This document shows positions 59,114-64,000 of a stretch of 64,000 bases of DNA, in pieces (positions within the stretch are counted from its first letter, which is position 1; each line of letters begins with the position of its first letter). The notes beneath the pieces were generated by a model that was not told the origin of the DNA, did not search any database, and saw only the letters and a list, made by a program, of their open reading frames with translations. The stretch covers positions 1,488,001-1,552,000 of the forward strand of contig JASBNA010000007.1 in NCBI GenBank assembly GCA_038087015.1, in the 5' to 3' direction. Position numbers and translations under genes: made by a program. This stretch comes from Cerrena zonata (taxonomy: Eukaryota; Basidiomycota; Agaricomycetes; Polyporales; Cerrenaceae).

Positions 59114-60880
59114 CTATAACCCAGAAACTTCAACCATATCTCCATCTTCCAAGTCAGCTTCTCGAATTTCGGATTCGGGATCTAATTTATCACCGTCTAC
59201 CACCAACTGAGGCATGGGAGGTACCGCCGCTACAGGAGGCGCTGCCTTCTTCCTACCCCTACCCTTAGCAGGTGGCGGAGGAGCAGCACTCGCAGTGAAT
59301 TTCTCCGTCAACCCAACCGACTTGAGGAATGCTTTGATGATAGCACTACACTTGGTTGTAGGTCGAACAGTAAGTGTAACGTCCTTGACGTCCTTTCCTC
59401 GGAGGATGAGCTTGAACTTATCATCGTCTTCCTCCTTTTCAGGCTGAGACTCAGGTTCGGGAGATTTGTATTCGGGTTCTTCGATTGTAGGGGAGAGCGG
59501 ACGGTGGATATTGGTAATTTCGTGAAGGTCTTGCGGAACAAGGGAGGGAGCTCGTGTTGGGTTGGAGCGGATATATTCGTACGTGTTCTTGTCACAAGCC
59601 TCTGGAGCACGTCATTTGGTGAGGTTTATATTGAGCATATTGAAGAGTGAATATTTACCTAGTTCAGCTTCAGCCCAAACGCCAATTCCGTGCGGAGAAG
59701 CTGAAGAGAAGACGCGCTTCTTATTATAACTTATAATAACGTTCTCCGGGAGGATCTCAGCAAGATCTGCAACCTCCATAAATACCTGGTTGAATGAATC
59801 GTGCTAAAAAGAAAAGATCAGAAACTTCGGACGGTCAATGCAAATCCAATCAGACATACCCTCTTCAGCTTGAAGCCCCCAGATCTGAGGTTTGGCGGTA
59901 GCGGCAACCTTGTTCAACGGATGGTATTTCCATCGAACCTTGACAGTCACAGTCTCGGGGCCACCATCTAGAACCGGCGTAACGCCTCTGCTATGAATAG
60001 GACCTTCTGATTGTTGACGCGCGCTGTCCTGTTTGACTTGGGCAGCAATCTTCGCAAGCTCTGGGTCTAGTTCGATGTTATCATAAGAGTCATCGGCCAG
60101 GAAAGGTGGTAGTTGGAAGGGGTTCGCGACCCTCGTTAAGCATACGTCTATATGTGAAATGACAATATGAGAGGAAGGACATATGCTAATTGTAGAGGAT
60201 GACATACCGTACGCGCTCACGAGCATCCTTGATCTTATCTGCTGGAACTGCGGGCGGGGGAGTAAGAGACTTTGAACGACTACGCTGTCGTTTGCGTTGC
60301 CGACGTTCTGGTTCCCGGCTGCTACGTTTCGATCCGCAAATAGGTGGGACGATGAAGTCGAGAAGCTCGTCATCGGACTCGGAAGACGACGACCTAGGAG
60401 AACAAATTATATGAGTATTAGGTTGACATTGCTTAATTTTAGCTACACTCACTGTAGTGCATCTTCATCTCTCGTCCACGCCGGCAGACTTGAATTGGAA
60501 CTCTGTCTGACCCGAGGTTTCATCATAGATTTCTTATTCTTGCGTGCAGGGGACGAAGAAGTCTTATGTTCCTCATCAGAACTATCCAAATTGATCACTT
60601 TATCTTTCGGTTTGTCTAAAAATGGGGGTTGAGACAACTTGAAGTATGATCGACATAACCAATGCGTACCTTCGGCTATTCGATCAAGCTTCCTCCATGC
60701 ATCCACCGTCCTCGGTTTCCTAATAAAGAGCGCATCTTCATCTTCGTCGTCGATGACAATCGGAGTCTTTGCTTTCCTGACTGGAGGAAGGCTGTTTGAG
60801 GAAGGGCCGGGGGACGAGGGCGGAGCAGAGGATTGAACGCGTGCGCGTGGTTTTGGACGAGGTCGCGGTCGCGTCGACAT
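59114..60880 (-). CDS. Rad60/Esc2/NIP45-like protein with SUMO-like domain
   Basis: This family carries SUMO-mimicking domains and works with Smc5/6 in genome stability. Start MSTRPRPRPKPRARVQS at 60880; about six exons follow. The N-terminal half is disordered and charged, with VIDDEDEDALF (SIM-like), KVINLDSSDEE (SIM-like) and LLDFIVPPICG. The middle has TVKVRWKYHPLNK, a first, degenerate ubiquitin-like domain. The C-terminus is FKLILRGKDVKDVTLTVRPT, CSAIIKAFLKSVGL, an Ala/Pro/Lys insert, LVVDGDKLDPESEIREADLE and DGDMVEVSGL, a clear SUMO-like (Rad60-SLD) fold without a Gly-Gly end. It shares a 167-bp promoter interval with the next gene. Confidence 0.85.
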
Positions 60881-61047
60881 GATCACGGTTCCGGAAAAGG
60901 TGGGGTCGTGGGAACTTCTCGCGGGAGCGCCCAGGTCATTTCACGTGACCGTGACTGTCACAGTGTTACTCTGTAGACGCACATTACATTGATCCTGCAG
61001 CCACACCGCCTGCTATTGAAGTTGCACTTTACGCGTCGAATCTCAGC
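60881..61047. promoter_or_regulatory. Short bidirectional promoter, Rad60-like / GCFC genes
   Basis: Only 167 bp separate the two start codons. The sequence contains CACGTGACCGTGAC near 60954, an E-box-like CACGTG palindrome, and no TATA box. Confidence 0.5.
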
Positions 61048-63775
61048 ATGTCAGATGCCCCGGTAACCTTCAAGAAAAGCAAGTCCAAGCGAGCTCAGCG
61101 GACTCGGGACTTGGATACAGATGTAACTTCTGGTGCGGATGCCGATACGGGCGAGGATTCTCCCAGTGTTCTCGCAACCAAGCTCAAGAACAAACTCAAG
61201 ACTCGGACGAAACCTCAATCGAAACTTAGCTTCGGAGGCCCAGAAGAGGTGAGAGGTGTATCTGCGACACGCAACTGTTTACTTATTTTGCTTTTGTAGG
61301 AAGGGGATGGGGAAGAGTTCAAGGTTAAGAAGTCAAACTTGAGCAAGAAACTTGCTTTAAATAAGCAATTTACGAGGTGTGTATTTATGAGGGAATCCTC
61401 GTAATGTTAGCTCACTTGACTGAACTTGTAGTACTATCTCAGCTCCGACTACCCCTTCTGGTAGTGTACCGACGTATACCGCTGCATATCTAAATGAGCT
61501 CAAGGCTGCTACGCCGTCTGCTCGACCGAAGCTGGTGGAGGATGCTAGCGTTTCGTATGATGCTGATGTGACTATGGCGGACGTCGACACTCTTGGTGCT
61601 CCCTCCATCTCGTCACTGGTAGACTTGACTGGTAAGTATATGGTCCACCGATCAATTATAATATATAATTCAACTATTCATACTAGGTGATGATGCCAAG
61701 GAAACTGCCATTCCAACCTCTGCCTCAATCCAAGCTGCAAAGCAGAAACGAGAACATGCACGCAAAACTGGTGTCACTGAGGACTTCATCTCATTATCCC
61801 TTACCAAGAGAGATGACCGTGCTCAAGGCCCTCACCCCATGAGTAGACTAGTGAGAGAAGAGGATGAACTTGGTGAAGGGGATGATGGTGAGTTCAAAAC
61901 CTCCTAGTCTTTGAATTGTCGAACTAATAAATGTAACCTCGACAATTAGAATTTGCAGAATACACGAGCGCACAAGAGCGAATTGCTTTAGGCAAGAAGT
62001 CAAGGAAAATAGAGGCCAAGAAGAAACGGGAAGCGATGAACGAGCTTATTGCTGATGCGTATGTATTGATTTGTCGTCGAATTTCAAATACGGTTTGACT
62101 TACTATTTGAACTCATAGGGAAGAGCAGGATGAAGAAACGATGGAATGGGAACAAGAACAACTTCGACGGGGAGGCCACATGGCAGAGGAGGTACAACTC
62201 TCAACCCAAAAGCTCACTTACAAACCCGCACCTAGTAAGTCTCCTCCCTCTTCCTAACAACCACTACTAACATATCTCACCCACAGTACCCCCAGCAACC
62301 CCAATCCCAACATTAGGCCCCGCCATCGCCCGACTCACACAATCCCTCTCCAACCTAACCACCTCACATGCTCAACACACAACCTCCATGGCATCCCTCG
62401 GAGCCGAACAAACACAACTCGAGATTCGCGAAAACGAGATGCGCACCATGATCGTCAAAGCCGAGGAAAAACGGAGTTGGTTTGTCGCGTTTAGGGAATG
62501 GGTGGAGAGCGTAGCGACGTTTTTGGATGAGAAGTTCCCGAAGTTGGAAGAATTGGAGGAGGAGCAGGTGTCGTTATTGCAGGAGAAGTCTGACATGGTC
62601 AGGACCAGGAGAGAAAGGGATGACGAGGACGATCTCGAGTTGCTCTTTGGTAGTTTACCGATCCCCCCTCAAGAGGTAGTGGAAGTGGATGAACTTGGTC
62701 GTGCACTCCCTCAGACTAATCCGACTCTAGCGAGAAAAGAACGAAACTCTGCACGCGAAGCTCGACGGGTCTATCGCCGTGCTCGCTCTCAAACTCAGAC
62801 TCGGGAAGAAGGGTATTCAACAGACGGTTCCCTCCCACCTTCGGATGCAGCAGACTATGACGCTGCCATCGAGAAATTGTTGACAAAAGGAAAAGACGTG
62901 CTTTCGGATGTGAAAGCTAAGGATTTCAAAGACCCGATGGCTGGGTTAGGGAAATGGTTTGGGGAATGGAGAGAGAAGTTTGGTGATAGTTATACTGGAG
63001 CGTGGGGTGGATTGGGTATGGTAGGTGCTTGGGAGTTTTGGACGAGATTAGAGATTTTGGGGTGGGATCCGATCGAAGTAAGTTCTCTACGGTGAACATA
63101 ATGTATGCTATACGAAACTAATTGTTTATTTGCTATACAGACCATCAAGACCCTAGATACGTTTGCATGGTATCAATCTCTGCACGATTACTCGCGACCA
63201 CGACAAACCGACGACGACATGCAAACCGAGTCGGATCTGGGACCAGATGGCGATCTCGTCTCGGCGATGATTTCTACAGCTATTATCCCTCGTATATCCC
63301 AGCTTCTCGAGAAAGGTGGTTTAGACCCGTACTCGGCAAAGCACATGCGGAGGTTAATCGATTTGTGTGAGGAAATTGAGATTTCCGTACCAAAGGATAA
63401 TCTCAAATTCGAGGTACGTATCTTCATTTCTCGTACATCTTTTCTACGAAATTTATTCTGACTATATTCTATTCTCTTCAGCTCATCCTGAAATCTGTCT
63501 TTCTAACATTCCAAACAAACATTACCTCAACACACACAACCCTTACTCCTTACCTCGAACTCAACCAACCCCGCTTCGATCCTTCAGCCATCCCAGCTAG
63601 ACGTCGTTTCCTCACCCGCCGTGTGAAATTACTCAACAACTTGCTTCGATGGAGGAAATATGCAGGGGATAAATACGGATTGGGTCAACTTGTAGAGATT
63701 TTGGTAGAGAAAGTGATGTTGCCTGTTGCTGAGAGTGGATGGGAAGTAGGCGGAGAGGAAGTGATGAGAAAGTAG
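61048..63775 (+). CDS. GCFC-domain protein (PAXBP1/GCFC2, Ntr2-related)
   Basis: GCFC proteins act in spliceosome turnover; animal PAXBP1 also recruits chromatin factors. Start MSDAPVTFKKSKSKRAQRTR, then a long charged N-terminus with VKKSNLSKKLALNKQF, ISLSLTKRDDRAQGPHPMSR (conserved early motif), EFAEYTSAQERIALGKK and MEWEQEQLRRGG. A coiled coil follows, then YDAAIEKLLTKGKDVLSDVK and the GCFC core: FGEWREKFGDSYTGAWGGLG, AWEFWTRLEILGWDP, TFAWYQSLHDYSRP, AMISTAIIPRISQLLEKGGL and DPYSAKHMRRLIDLCEEIE, ending in a basic helix region to VMRK. About ten exons; the last stretches from about 63481 to the stop at 63773. No frame break seen. Confidence 0.9.
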
Positions 63776-64000
63776 AGGGTATGCTTCCGAGGGAGTTGAT
63801 CCCTGTGGGTTCGAAAGTACGGTTGACATGTACGGTGATTCAGTGTACTTATATTGGCCAGTAAAAATTACCACACAATTTATAACTTTCTATGGACTAT
63901 GGATAGACAACCCATTACCTCAATTGTAGTGTGCTTGAGACTTGATGACTGCAGAAATTCAGGGTTCAAAAAAGAAAGGCCGTGATCATGTAGCCCACCG
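63776..64000. other. 3' flank, no gene
   Basis: Downstream of the GCFC gene; T/A-rich with no coding signal before the window ends. Confidence 0.5.

Noticed and set aside
1..64000. CRISPR array, rRNA operon or intact transposon
   Set aside because: No regularly spaced repeats, rRNA-like sequence, transposase or reverse transcriptase motifs were seen on either strand.

Overview
The window is nuclear DNA of a basidiomycete fungus, most likely a mushroom-forming Agaricomycete. Genes are dense and cut by many short introns of about 45-70 nt with GTNNGT donors. The recognisable proteins are typical fungal housekeeping and signalling families. I support 22 protein-coding genes from translated motifs and from splice sites that keep the reading frame. 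I saw no rRNA, tRNA, CRISPR array or intact transposon.

Layout. At 1-4401 (minus) lies the N-terminal part of midasin, a ribosome-assembly AAA ATPase that runs off the left edge. The 4.4-12.9 kb region is sparse and looks accessory. It holds two paralogous secreted CAP/PR-1 genes (5608-6408 and 12156-12901), a small Tyr-rich four-exon gene with its own TATA box (9242-9867), a 62-nt imperfect hairpin (8052-8113) and long stretches with no gene. Next come a ketopantoate reductase (14326-12985), an unrecognised Glu-rich protein (16312-14717) and a protein kinase with a long disordered tail (17322-21936).

The 22.4-43.5 kb block is dense: TPR/Mlp1-like nuclear basket protein, MOB1, cofilin, alpha-actinin, the FACT subunit Pob3 and a large RA-PH adaptor. 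MOB1, cofilin and alpha-actinin are direct neighbours, and their relatives act in septation and the actin ring. After a 2.2 kb gap come a divergent homeodomain protein, a small Pro-rich protein, a DCAF4-like WD protein, a tentative SAC3-like protein, a DUF3605 protein, RanGAP (Rna1), a chromodomain/coiled-coil protein, a Rad60-like SUMO-like-domain protein and a GCFC/PAXBP1 protein.

Several otherwise convincing genes contain single-base frame breaks, often at short homopolymers, including one inside the conserved part of RanGAP. Sequence or assembly indels explain this best. The kinase tail, with about six frame changes in 0.7 kb, could instead be decaying. The most notable biological points are the homeodomain lacking Asn51, the HND instead of HRD catalytic loop in the kinase, the uncatalogued-looking small Tyr-rich gene, and repeated RRPS phospho-motifs in the RA-PH protein. 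I found nothing that I can defend as a wholly new multi-gene system.
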